Shown here: one piece after another, positions 17,321-25,186 of the stretch
How the letters are laid out: every line of letters begins with the position of its first letter
How positions within the stretch are numbered: the first letter of the stretch is position 1
DNA from: an uncultured Bacilli bacterium
GTDB lineage: Bacteria; Bacillota_I; Bacilli_A; RF39; UBA660
Reading direction: 5' to 3'
Assembly: GCA_944332265.1 (NCBI GenBank)
Contig: CALVJQ010000015.1
Location: 1 to 37,504 of the forward strand
DNA: 37,504 bases
Program-made: the position numbers and the translations under genes
Notes under the pieces: generated by a model
Told to the model about the DNA's origin: nothing
The model's input: only the letters and a program-made list of their open reading frames with translations
Database searches by the model: none

Positions 17321-17349
17321 TTTTCAAAATATCTAATTAATATTATAAT
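17321..17349 (+). promoter_or_regulatory. Promoter of the sigma factor gene
   Basis: TTTTCA (17321-17326), 17-base spacer, perfect TATAAT (17344-17349), 24 bases before the start codon. It implies the gene can be expressed apart from the helicase gene. Confidence 0.55.
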
Positions 17350-17372
17350 ATAAATAATAGGGGAGTGAAAAA

Positions 17373-19226
17373 ATGCCAGTAACTACTAAAAAAGCAATAG
17401 ATAAAGTTAAATTAGAACAATTAATAGATACCTATATTAGACAAGATATACCACTATCTTTATTAACTGAAGAATATAATATTCCATATCCTCAATTACT
17501 TTTAATCTTAAATCGTACAAGAGGTCATAACCATAAAACAAACTTTTTAGAAAGTCATAATCCTAATTTCAGTTACGAAGAAGTTTCTCCTGATTTAATA
17601 GAAATACCTCATGAAATTGAAGAAGAATATCCTATGACTTATGAGGAAGTAATCGCCGTATTTACTCGTTTAGAAGAATTAAAAAATAATATTACTAAAA
17701 TTACTTCTCTAATTAAAGATTATCAAATAAAAATAGAAAAACAAAAAAAACGTATATCTTCTTTTAATCCCGATTTAATAACTCGTATTGAATCATTTAT
17801 AGTAGCATATGATAGTTTACCTATCAATGATGATTTAACTATTAGAAATCTTTTAACTGAGTATCATCTCGATATTAAAGAACTATCTAATTATAATAAT
17901 ATATATGAAGATTATCTAAATACTACTAAAAAACTAGAAGAATTAAAAAAACAACTATACAATTCTCAAAAAGAAAGTAAACTATCTATTTATCAAAGAG
18001 AATACGATAGTATTCGAAATGATATTGCTAAAAAAAATATTAAACTAGTTAATTGGTGTATCCGTCGTTTCTTTAATAGTATTCCCTTACCTCAAGAAGA
18101 AACACAAGCTTTTGGATTCGAAGCTTTAGCAATTGCTATTAATGAATTTGATTACCATAAAGGCTATCATTTTTCTTCATTTGCCGTTCCTATTATAGTT
18201 AATCATATTAAAAGACATTTTAAAGAATTATATGGGATGGCTTTTAGAGACTTTGTTGCTAAAGAAGCTATTAAGTATAATCGTAAAATAATGAAAGAAG
18301 CAGATTCAAAACGTTACAAAAATCCAACTCCTGTTGAAATATCTAGTCTAGGATTAATAGGAATGTCTCCTCAAAAAATATCTAATTATGATGAAATGAT
18401 TGATGATATTATCCCATTTACTGATGCTTATCCTTCATTAGAGTTAGATGAACGATTATCTTCTTCAAGTGATATGCCTACAACTTTTGATGAATACGAT
18501 ATTATTAATGAATATGAAGATCAAATAAATTTAACAGATGATCTTGATACCTTTGAAGAAGTTGTAAAAAAAATAACTAGTGAAGAACTAGCTAAAATAT
18601 TAAGTAGGTTAAATGATCAAGAAAAACAAGTATTTAATCTTCGTTTTGGCTTTAGTGGTCAAGAACCAATGACTTACAATCAAATAGGTAAGATAATGAA
18701 TCTTTCTCTTGAGCGTATAAGGCAAATTGAAGCAAAAGCTTTAAGAAAAATAAGACATCCAAGAAATATCCGCACTTTAAGAGATTATTATCAAGATAGA
18801 CCATTATATATAAATTATAGAGATTTACCATATAAAACACGTTCTGGTGACCAAATATATTTAAAATTAATTGATTTATTAAAACATGACTTTACATATA
18901 ATGGTGTTCTTACCTTTATGAATATGGAAGAGTTAAACTGGCAAAGTCCAGACTTAAATAATAGTCTTTACCTAATATTAAAACTATGTGAAACTGTTCA
19001 AGAAATGATTAGTAAAGGTAAAGATAAAGACATGTATTTTAAAAGACATATAGCTGATGTATTTTCTACTTATAAAATAAGAATATCTGAAGATTTTGTT
19101 TCTTATATAATAGAGAATAGTGATAATGTTATGTCTTTAATAGAATTATTCGCTATTAATCATAATCTTTATCTTAAAAATCCTAAAATAGATGAAAACA
19201 TCGAATATAATAGACGCTTTTTATAA
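17373..19226 (+). CDS. Sigma-70 family factor with unusual N- and C-terminal regions
   Basis: A 617-residue protein. Residues 1-60 contain a helix-turn-helix-like stretch (IPLSLLTEEYNIPYPQLLLIL), and 90-210 are coiled coil. Region 2 follows at about 212-296, with NIKLVNWCIRRFF, EALAIAINEFDYHKGY and FSSFAVPIIVNHIKRHF. The 2.4-like part reads like the FSTYAVPxxIGEIxR of group 3 factors (SigB/F/G). A region-3-like helix pair is at about 297-345 (NPTPVEISSLGLIGMSPQKI). Region 4 is at about 408-462, with VFNLRFGF and LSLERIRQIEAKALRKIRH. The last 155 residues match no family I know. Group 3 factors are usually near 250 residues, so both ends are extra. Its own promoter and GGGGAG ribosome binding site are present. 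Primary sigma is unlikely: region 1.2/2.1 is poorly matched and no dnaG is adjacent. Confidence 0.78.
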   Translation: MPVTTKKAIDKVKLEQLIDTYIRQDIPLSLLTEEYNIPYPQLLLILNRTRGHNHKTNFLESHNPNFSYEEVSPDLIEIPHEIEEEYPMTYEEVIAVFTRLEELKNNITKITSLIKDYQIKIEKQKKRISSFNPDLITRIESFIVAYDSLPINDDLTIRNLLTEYHLDIKELSNYNNIYEDYLNTTKKLEELKKQLYNSQKESKLSIYQREYDSIRNDIAKKNIKLVNWCIRRFFNSIPLPQEETQAFGFEALAIAINEFDYHKGYHFSSFAVPIIVNHIKRHFKELYGMAFRDFVAKEAIKYNRKIMKEADSKRYKNPTPVEISSLGLIGMSPQKISNYDEMIDDIIPFTDAYPSLELDERLSSSSDMPTTFDEYDIINEYEDQINLTDDLDTFEEVVKKITSEELAKILSRLNDQEKQVFNLRFGFSGQEPMTYNQIGKIMNLSLERIRQIEAKALRKIRHPRNIRTLRDYYQDRPLYINYRDLPYKTRSGDQIYLKLIDLLKHDFTYNGVLTFMNMEELNWQSPDLNNSLYLILKLCETVQEMISKGKDKDMYFKRHIADVFSTYKIRISEDFVSYIIENSDNVMSLIELFAINHNLYLKNPKIDENIEYNRRFL

Positions 19227-19241
19227 GCGTTTTTTAATTTA
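19214..19241. terminator. Terminator between sigma factor gene and map
   Basis: Stem ACGCTT (19214-19219) / AAGCGT (19225-19230), five-base loop, six T on the plus strand. It overlaps the sigma gene stop and lies three bases from the convergent map stop. Confidence 0.75.
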
Positions 19242-20013
19242 CAATATCTTTTGGATCTAGTGGAATATCACGTCTTGTTAAGATTTCATAACCTTGTTCA
19301 GTAACTAAAACTGTATGTTCAAAATGGGCACTATTTTGATCGTCATCTGTACATATTGTCCAATCATCATCAAGCATATAAATATCAGCTGTTCCTAAGT
19401 TTAACATTGGTTCAACAGCAATAACATTACCTGTATGCAATACAGGTCCTTTATGCTCATTACCATAATTAGGAACATCTGGTTCCATGTGAACTTTATC
19501 CCCAACTCCATGTCCAACTAACTCTTTAACAATTCCTAAATTATATTTATGAGCTACTTTAGCTACAGCATGTCCAATATCACCAGTCGTACATCCATCA
19601 TGGATAGCCGCTAAACCAGCCATTAAACTCTCTTCAGTACGTTTAAGTAATTTTATATCTCTTTCGCTTCCTTCGCCAACAATATAACTCCAAGCAGAGT
19701 CACCATGATAACCTTGATAACAAGCTCCAATATCTAATTTTACTATATCTCCATTTTTTAATTTACGACGACTTGGAATTCCATGAACAACTTCGTTATT
19801 AATGCTTATACAAATACTTCCTGGAAACCCATATAATCCTTCAAAAGAACAAGTACATCCTTTGCTTTCGATAAACTTCTTTGCCAAACGATCTAATTCT
19901 TTTGTACTAATTCCAGGCTTAATAAACTGTTGTAAATATCTATGACATAAACCAACAACTTTACCAGCTTCTCTTAGTTTATTTATTTCTTCTTCATTTC
20001 TAACAACTATCAT
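19234..20013 (-). CDS. map: Methionine aminopeptidase, type I
   Basis: A 259-residue dinuclear metallopeptidase that removes the initiator methionine from new proteins. All five metal ligands can be placed: D94 and D105 (KLDIGACYQGYHGD), H168 (ELVGHGVG), E201 (AVEPML) and E232 (FEHT); H77 in EVVHGIPS is the substrate-contact histidine. It has no N-terminal zinc-finger extension, as in most bacteria. GGGGATG lies about six bases upstream of the start. The gene is commonly next to secY/adk or infA in Firmicutes; here it stands alone between the sigma factor and an ABC transporter, transcribed away from the latter. Confidence 0.95.
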   Translation of the reverse strand: MIVVRNEEEINKLREAGKVVGLCHRYLQQFIKPGISTKELDRLAKKFIESKGCTCSFEGLYGFPGSICISINNEVVHGIPSRRKLKNGDIVKLDIGACYQGYHGDSAWSYIVGEGSERDIKLLKRTEESLMAGLAAIHDGCTTGDIGHAVAKVAHKYNLGIVKELVGHGVGDKVHMEPDVPNYGNEHKGPVLHTGNVIAVEPMLNLGTADIYMLDDDWTICTDDDQNSAHFEHTVLVTEQGYEILTRRDIPLDPKDIVN

Positions 20014-20063
20014 ATTTTCATCCCCAATTCACTATGTATTATATCACAAATAGAATAAAGATA

Positions 20064-20072
20064 TGATATAAT
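20064..20072 (+). promoter_or_regulatory. Extended -10 promoter (TGaTATAAT)
   Basis: TG at 20064-20065 and TATAAT at 20067-20072, no good -35, 26 bases before the ABC transporter start. Confidence 0.6.
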
Positions 20073-20097
20073 TAAATTTGTAGAAAGAAGAATGTTA

Positions 20098-22647
20098 ATG
20101 TTAGAACTAAAAAATATTACTAAAACATACGAAGTAGCTGATAGTAAACAAAAAGCTTTAAATAAAATAAATATTAAATTTCGTCAAAACGAATTTGTTT
20201 CTATTTTAGGGCCAAGTGGTAGTGGTAAAACTACACTCCTAAATATTATTGGTGGTTTAGATAGCTATACTGAAGGAAACTTAATTATTAATGGTGTATC
20301 AACTAAAAAATATACAGATCGCGATTGGGATACTTACCGAAATCATCGCATCGGTTTCGTCTTTCAAAGTTATAACTTAATTCCTCATCAAACAGCTTTA
20401 CAAAATGTTGAACTAGCTTTAACTCTATCTGGAATAGGGAAAGAAGAACGCCGAAAAAGAAGTATTGCTGTCTTAAAAAAAGTTGGTTTAGAAAGTCAAA
20501 TGTATAAAAAGCCAAATCAAATGTCTGGTGGTCAAATGCAAAGAATTGCTATTGCCCGTGCACTTGTTAACGATCCCGATATCTTACTAGCAGATGAACC
20601 AACTGGAGCTTTAGATTCTGAAACTAGTTTTCAAATTATGGACTTATTAAGTGAAATTGCCAAAGATCGTCTTGTTATTATGGTTACTCATAATCCAGAA
20701 CTAGCAGTTAACTATTCTAATCGTATCATTAAATTACTAGATGGTAAAATAACTGACGATTCTAATCCTTTTACGGGTGAAGATAAAGAAAATAAACCTT
20801 CCATAAACAAGAAAAAAACTTCAATGAACTTTAAAACAGCTTTTTCTTTATCTTTAAATAATCTACTAACTAAAAAAGGCCGAACTTTTCTAACTGCTTT
20901 TGCCGGATCAATTGGAATAATCGGTATTGCTTTAATTCTTTCATTATCTAATGGTATTCAAGAATACATTAATAAAACTGAAGAAGAAACCTTAAGTTCA
21001 TACCCATTAACAATTACTAAAGAATCAGTTGATATGTCATCAATGATTGCTAACTTCATTAATAACCAAGATACGGAAGAATATAACGACAATGAAATTC
21101 ATTCAGTTAATATAATGGGTGATATCTTTACTTCAATGACATCAGAGATTACAGAAAATAATACCAAAGAATTTAAAAAATATCTTGAAAGTGATCAAAC
21201 TAATATCAAAAATTACGTAACAGACATTCAATACACTTATAATGTTACAATGAATCTTTATAAAAATAATAAAGACGAAATAACTCGAGTAAATCCAACT
21301 ACAATCTTTGATAGTATAGGAATGAGTACATCAGGTATATCATCTGCTTATAGTAGTTATCTATCTAATTATAATGTCTTCTATGAAATGCTAGATAATC
21401 AAGAATTATTAGAACAACAATATGACTTAGTAGATGGTCGTTGGCCTACTAAATATAATGAAGTCGTTTTAACTGTTGATAAAAATAATCGTATTTCTGA
21501 TTATACTTTATATAGTCTTGGTATCTTAGATCAAAAAGATCTAAAAGAACAATTTAATAATATGGTTGCTGGAAAAGAAGTATCATTTGAAAAAACATCT
21601 TATAAAACAGAAGAACTATTAAATTTATCTTTTAAATTAGTTTTAAATACTGATTATTATAAAAAAGAACATGGTATATGGATTAATAAATCAAATGATC
21701 AAAAATACATGGCCGAAATTTTAAAAGATGCTCAAGAAATAAAAATTGTTGGTATTATAAAACCAAATGAAGAAGCTGTAGTAGGGGGAAATTCGTATGG
21801 TATGGTAGGTTATACTAGCGAATTAACTGAGTATTTAATTAATCAAATTAATGAATCCCAAATAACTAAAGAACAACTAGCTAATCCTGAAAAAAACGTC
21901 TTTACCGGGACTGAATTTACTACCCAAACAGATTTTAATTTAAGCGATTTAAGTAAAGAACAACTAGCATATATCGAAAGTCTATCTAAAGAAGAACTAG
22001 CTTTATACATGCAAAATTACACACAAAATGCAACATCAACATATGAAGAAAATTTATCATTATTAGGAATTACCAATCTTGATGAACCAGATAGTATAAA
22101 AATATATCCTAAAGATTTTGATTCTAAAGAAAAAATAACTTCTATAATAGATAAATATAATGAAGATAAAAAAGAAGAAGAACAAATTACATACACTGAT
22201 ATTGTTGGTTTAATGATGAATTCAGTTTCAACAATCGTCGACACAATCAGTAGTGTTTTAATCGCTTTCGTTGCTATTAGTTTAATCGTATCATCTATTA
22301 TGATAGCAATTATAACTTATATTTCTGTTATTGAACGTACTAAAGAAATTGGTATTCTAAGAGCAATTGGTGCCTCTAAAAAAGATATCTCACGTGTTTT
22401 CAATGCCGAAACTTTAATTGAAGGATTATCAGCTGGTATTTTAGGTATTCTTGTTACTATATTACTTAATATTCCAATAAATATTATTATTAAAAATATC
22501 GTTAACATAAGTAACATTAGTAAATTGCCTGTAAATGGTGCGATTATTCTTATTATTATCAGTGTAATTCTTACTGTTATAGCTGGTTTCATCCCTGCTA
22601 AAATAGCTTCTAAAAAAGATCCAGTTGAAGCTCTTCGTACAGAATAG
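20098..22647 (+). CDS. MacB-type ABC ATPase-permease fusion
   Basis: An 849-residue fusion. Residues 1-225 are an ABC ATPase with Walker A GPSGSGKTT (38-46), Q-loop FQSYNLIPH, signature MSGGQMQRIAIAR, Walker B ILLADEPTGALD and H-loop VTHN. A linker leads to an FtsX-type permease: helix 1 about 265-290 (IGIIGIALILSLSNGIQEYI), a large external domain of about 430 residues, and three helices at the end (IVSSIMIAIITYISVIERTKEIGILRAIG is the characteristic cytoplasmic-loop pattern). MacB-like exporters move peptides, lipoproteins or toxins by mechanotransmission; the substrate here is unknown. ATG 20098 is preferred over 20092 because AGAAG then sits seven bases away and MLELKNITKTY is the usual family start. 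Ends in a good terminator, so monocistronic. Confidence 0.9.
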   Translation: MLELKNITKTYEVADSKQKALNKINIKFRQNEFVSILGPSGSGKTTLLNIIGGLDSYTEGNLIINGVSTKKYTDRDWDTYRNHRIGFVFQSYNLIPHQTALQNVELALTLSGIGKEERRKRSIAVLKKVGLESQMYKKPNQMSGGQMQRIAIARALVNDPDILLADEPTGALDSETSFQIMDLLSEIAKDRLVIMVTHNPELAVNYSNRIIKLLDGKITDDSNPFTGEDKENKPSINKKKTSMNFKTAFSLSLNNLLTKKGRTFLTAFAGSIGIIGIALILSLSNGIQEYINKTEEETLSSYPLTITKESVDMSSMIANFINNQDTEEYNDNEIHSVNIMGDIFTSMTSEITENNTKEFKKYLESDQTNIKNYVTDIQYTYNVTMNLYKNNKDEITRVNPTTIFDSIGMSTSGISSAYSSYLSNYNVFYEMLDNQELLEQQYDLVDGRWPTKYNEVVLTVDKNNRISDYTLYSLGILDQKDLKEQFNNMVAGKEVSFEKTSYKTEELLNLSFKLVLNTDYYKKEHGIWINKSNDQKYMAEILKDAQEIKIVGIIKPNEEAVVGGNSYGMVGYTSELTEYLINQINESQITKEQLANPEKNVFTGTEFTTQTDFNLSDLSKEQLAYIESLSKEELALYMQNYTQNATSTYEENLSLLGITNLDEPDSIKIYPKDFDSKEKITSIIDKYNEDKKEEEQITYTDIVGLMMNSVSTIVDTISSVLIAFVAISLIVSSIMIAIITYISVIERTKEIGILRAIGASKKDISRVFNAETLIEGLSAGILGILVTILLNIPINIIIKNIVNISNISKLPVNGAIILIIISVILTVIAGFIPAKIASKKDPVEALRTE

Positions 22648-22668
22648 AACTTTCTATTCTGTTTTTTC
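22639..22668 (+). terminator. Terminator of the ABC fusion gene
   Basis: Stem ACAGAATAGA (22639-22648) / TCTATTCTGT (22653-22662), four-base loop, six T. Confidence 0.88.
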
Positions 22669-22725
22669 TTTGGTAAAAATTAACTTAAATAATTAAAAAA
22701 GATGTCTACAAACTATAAATATAGA

Positions 22726-22754
22726 TTGCTATTAAAATCTAAAAATTATATAAT
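22726..22754 (+). promoter_or_regulatory. Promoter of the Cna-B-like surface gene
   Basis: TTGCTA (22726-22731), 17-base spacer, TATAAT (22749-22754), 27 bases before the start. Confidence 0.6.
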
Positions 22755-22781
22755 ATATATAATAGAAAAGAGTAGATAGTT

Positions 22782-23405
22782 ATGAGTCGTAAAATTGTAT
22801 ATATAGTTGTTTTTATTACTACCATTGCCCTTGTAGTCTATAATGACTATCAACAAAATAGTACCCTTAATGATGTCCTTGATAGTAATGAAACACGCGA
22901 ACTAAATATAGCCGAATCATATAATAGTAGTGAACTTCCAACATCATTAACTATTCAAAACTATCAAAATGATGAGGAAGAAATTACTTATACATACACC
23001 TTAAAAATAAATGACATTGAAGGTGCTTATCGTTATAAATATAACGATAAAGAAAGCTATCTTGTCTTTTCGGCTAAAGGAGAAAGTCAAATTACTTTAA
23101 AAAGTAATGAATCTTTAACTATCTATGATTTACCAGTTAATACTAATTATTTAATTGAACAAATAAATGATGTAAGTGATACATATACAACAACTACTAA
23201 TAATGAAAATAAAACTTCTAATGAGGGAACAATATCTTATGAAACAATAGTAACATTTGATAATAAAACAATCCTTTCTAAAGAAGAACCAAGTAAAAAC
23301 CCATTTACATCATCAAAACCAATTACTATCTTTGTTATCATGTGTTTTATATCTTTAGTTATTTATACAATTATTCATAAAATAAAAATTACTCGTTTTG
23401 AATAA
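22782..23405 (+). CDS. Cna-B/FctA-like cell-surface protein
   Basis: A 207-residue protein with a signal-anchor or signal peptide (about 5-23), an external domain and a second hydrophobic helix near the end (about 178-198) followed by a basic tail. The central pattern, YTYTLKINDIEGAY... then SQITLKSNESLTIYDLPVN and NYLIEQ, ending VTFDNK, is that of Cna-B/FctA-like (DUF7601-type) isopeptide modules seen in pilins and adhesins of Firmicutes. The C-terminus has NPFTSS before the helix, which looks like a degenerate sortase sorting signal (NPxT plus hydrophobic run plus basic tail). It has its own promoter and starts a block containing a TasA-like protein and a SipW-type peptidase. Family calls are by eye. 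Confidence 0.55.
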   Translation: MSRKIVYIVVFITTIALVVYNDYQQNSTLNDVLDSNETRELNIAESYNSSELPTSLTIQNYQNDEEEITYTYTLKINDIEGAYRYKYNDKESYLVFSAKGESQITLKSNESLTIYDLPVNTNYLIEQINDVSDTYTTTTNNENKTSNEGTISYETIVTFDNKTILSKEEPSKNPFTSSKPITIFVIMCFISLVIYTIIHKIKITRFE

Positions 23406-23416
23406 TATTACCAAAA

Positions 23417-23451
23417 ATTTACTTTGTAAATAATAAAATCTCTTGTATAAT
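23417..23451 (+). promoter_or_regulatory. Promoter with overlapping inverted repeat
   Basis: TTGTAA (23424-23429), 16-base spacer, TATAAT (23446-23451). The -35 lies inside the inverted repeat ATTTAC-TTT-GTAAAT (23417-23431), a possible operator. ATG of the next gene is 23 bases downstream. Confidence 0.5.
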
Positions 23452-23473
23452 ATCATACCAAGAGGTTTTTATT

Positions 23474-23977
23474 ATGAAAAAACAAATCCATATTTTAGAA
23501 GGCTTAATTATTATAATCATTCTTATAATAGCACTTCTAATGTCTATAAAATTTATCTATAATATTAAACATGAAACGCTAGATACATCATATATGTGGA
23601 ATATTGAATTTAATAATCTTAAAATAATTGAAGGTAGTGAAGAGGGAAATTTATCTTTAAAAGATAATCAAATTAACCTAGAAGCTAATTTAAAAAACGA
23701 AGGAGAATATATTTCATTTACTATTGATATAACTAATCATGGTTCTTTAGATGCTAAAATAAATGATATTAATTTAAAAGTAGATAATCCAACTAATATT
23801 TTAACTTACTCTATATCATATATAAATAAAGAAGCAATTAATATAGATGATATTTTACTGGGAAAAGAAACCAAAACCATTCTCATTACCATTAAATATC
23901 CTAAACAACCAAAGAAAATATATGATCCATTAAATTTAAAATTAGCATTAAATATCTCTTATACAGCAATATATTAA
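23474..23977 (+). CDS. TasA/CalY-like secreted beta-sandwich protein
   Basis: A 167-residue protein with an N-terminal hydrophobic segment (about 9-30) and an external domain. The order W-N-I-E-F-N-N-L, then SLKDNQINLEANLKNEGEYISFTID, NHGSLDAKI and a late LGKETKTILITIKY, matches the beta-sandwich of TasA/camelysin-like matrix proteins and related proteins encoded next to SipW signal peptidases. It is only 51 bases upstream of such a peptidase, which supports the call. The hydrophobic segment could be cleaved by that enzyme. Fibre formation is not shown by sequence. It could also be an accessory subunit. Confidence 0.5.
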   Translation: MKKQIHILEGLIIIIILIIALLMSIKFIYNIKHETLDTSYMWNIEFNNLKIIEGSEEGNLSLKDNQINLEANLKNEGEYISFTIDITNHGSLDAKINDINLKVDNPTNILTYSISYINKEAINIDDILLGKETKTILITIKYPKQPKKIYDPLNLKLALNISYTAIY

Positions 23978-24009
23978 TTGTAATTAATTGTTGATTATTA
24001 TATAATCAA
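23978..24009 (+). promoter_or_regulatory. Promoter with palindrome over the -10
   Basis: TTGTAA (23978-23983), 17-base spacer, TATAAT (24001-24006). The -10 is embedded in the perfect palindrome TTGATTAT-TAT-ATAATCAA (23991-24009). The peptidase gene thus seems to have its own, possibly repressible, promoter. Confidence 0.55.
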
Positions 24010-24028
24010 TAATAGGAGGATAGGGGAT

Positions 24029-25171
24029 ATGAAAAAACAAATAACTAAGAATATTCAACTAACTTTACATATCATAAATATACTAATTATTTTATATGCC
24101 CTAATTACTTTTATCTTCAAAGATAAACTACATAACTTAATCCATCCTCTAAATGTTTCTTTCTTTATGCTAATAACTTTTTTTAGCATATTGTTTCTAG
24201 GTTTTAAAAAAAATAAAAGAAATCGTGATAAGATTCATATTCAAAATACATATATTGTCATCTCAACTCTTTATCTTATTACAATCTATCTAACATCAAA
24301 TGCTACAGGAGTATATAAAAATAATATTGATATCTTTAATATTATATGTTTACTAATTTATATGATTATTTCTGAAATAGAAAGATATATCTTATTAAAT
24401 AAAGCTAATAAAAAAAATAATCAAACTTACTTTATTACATTCTCATATATTATATTAGATATTCTTCTAATATCTTCATTCAATAATAATATTGTATTAA
24501 ACAACTATTTTACTATTATAATAATATCAATCGTTAGAAATCTTCTTTTAAGTTATACATCTCAAAGATTTGGATATTATCCATGTTTTATCTATTCTCT
24601 TATTACCTTTATTTTTCCTTTTACTTTACCTATCTATCCTAATTTAGGTAATTATTTAACAATTATTTTCTTTATTATCTATTCCCTAATAATTTACTAC
24701 AACATAAGTAAACCAATCCGTCAAGAAGATGAAGAAAACTATAATAAATATAAAAAAGGATTCTCTTTTTACTTAGAAAGAATTTTTTTAGTTTTTGTTA
24801 TTTTAATAATTTTCTTAGTATCAGGAAACTTCCGCTATTCAATCTCAGCTATTGCTTCTGATTCAATGTATCCAGAACTAAAAAGAGGAGATGCTGTTAT
24901 CTTAGAAAAGACTAATAAATCTAATATTAACTCCTTAAAAAAAGGGATGATTGTTGCTTTTGAAGAAGAAGGAGAAATTGTAACTCATCGTATTTTAACA
25001 ATTGAACTTCAAGAAGGAAAAGAATATATAATTACAAAAGGTGATAATAATGATACAAAAGACGTTACAAAAAAAGCAAAAGATGATATAATAGGTATAG
25101 TAAGATTTAAAATACCACTAATAGGATATCCTGCTGTAGAGATATCAGATATCAGAAATAAAGAAGAATAA
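24029..25171 (+). CDS. SipW-type (ER-type) signal peptidase I with polytopic N-terminus
   Basis: A 380-residue membrane protein. About eight hydrophobic helices fill residues 8-235, and a ninth at about 250-270 leads into a signal peptidase S26 domain. The nucleophile is S279 in ASDSMYP; box D reads EIVTHRIL with H320 where bacterial LepB enzymes have lysine, so this is the Ser-His (ER/archaeal/SipW) form. GDNND completes the conserved set. Bacillus SipW is about 190 residues with few membrane helices, so the large polytopic region is extra and of unknown role. Likely substrates are the neighbouring TasA-like and Cna-B-like proteins; this rests on neighbourhood. AGGAGG and GGGG lie upstream of the start. 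Confidence 0.82.
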   Translation: MKKQITKNIQLTLHIINILIILYALITFIFKDKLHNLIHPLNVSFFMLITFFSILFLGFKKNKRNRDKIHIQNTYIVISTLYLITIYLTSNATGVYKNNIDIFNIICLLIYMIISEIERYILLNKANKKNNQTYFITFSYIILDILLISSFNNNIVLNNYFTIIIISIVRNLLLSYTSQRFGYYPCFIYSLITFIFPFTLPIYPNLGNYLTIIFFIIYSLIIYYNISKPIRQEDEENYNKYKKGFSFYLERIFLVFVILIIFLVSGNFRYSISAIASDSMYPELKRGDAVILEKTNKSNINSLKKGMIVAFEEEGEIVTHRILTIELQEGKEYIITKGDNNDTKDVTKKAKDDIIGIVRFKIPLIGYPAVEISDIRNKEE

Positions 25172-25186
25172 TAAGGAGTATATCGT

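Noticed and set aside
22017..22592. Minus-strand frames inside the ABC fusion gene
   Set aside because: Opposite a continuous conserved permease frame, no promoters or ribosome binding sites.
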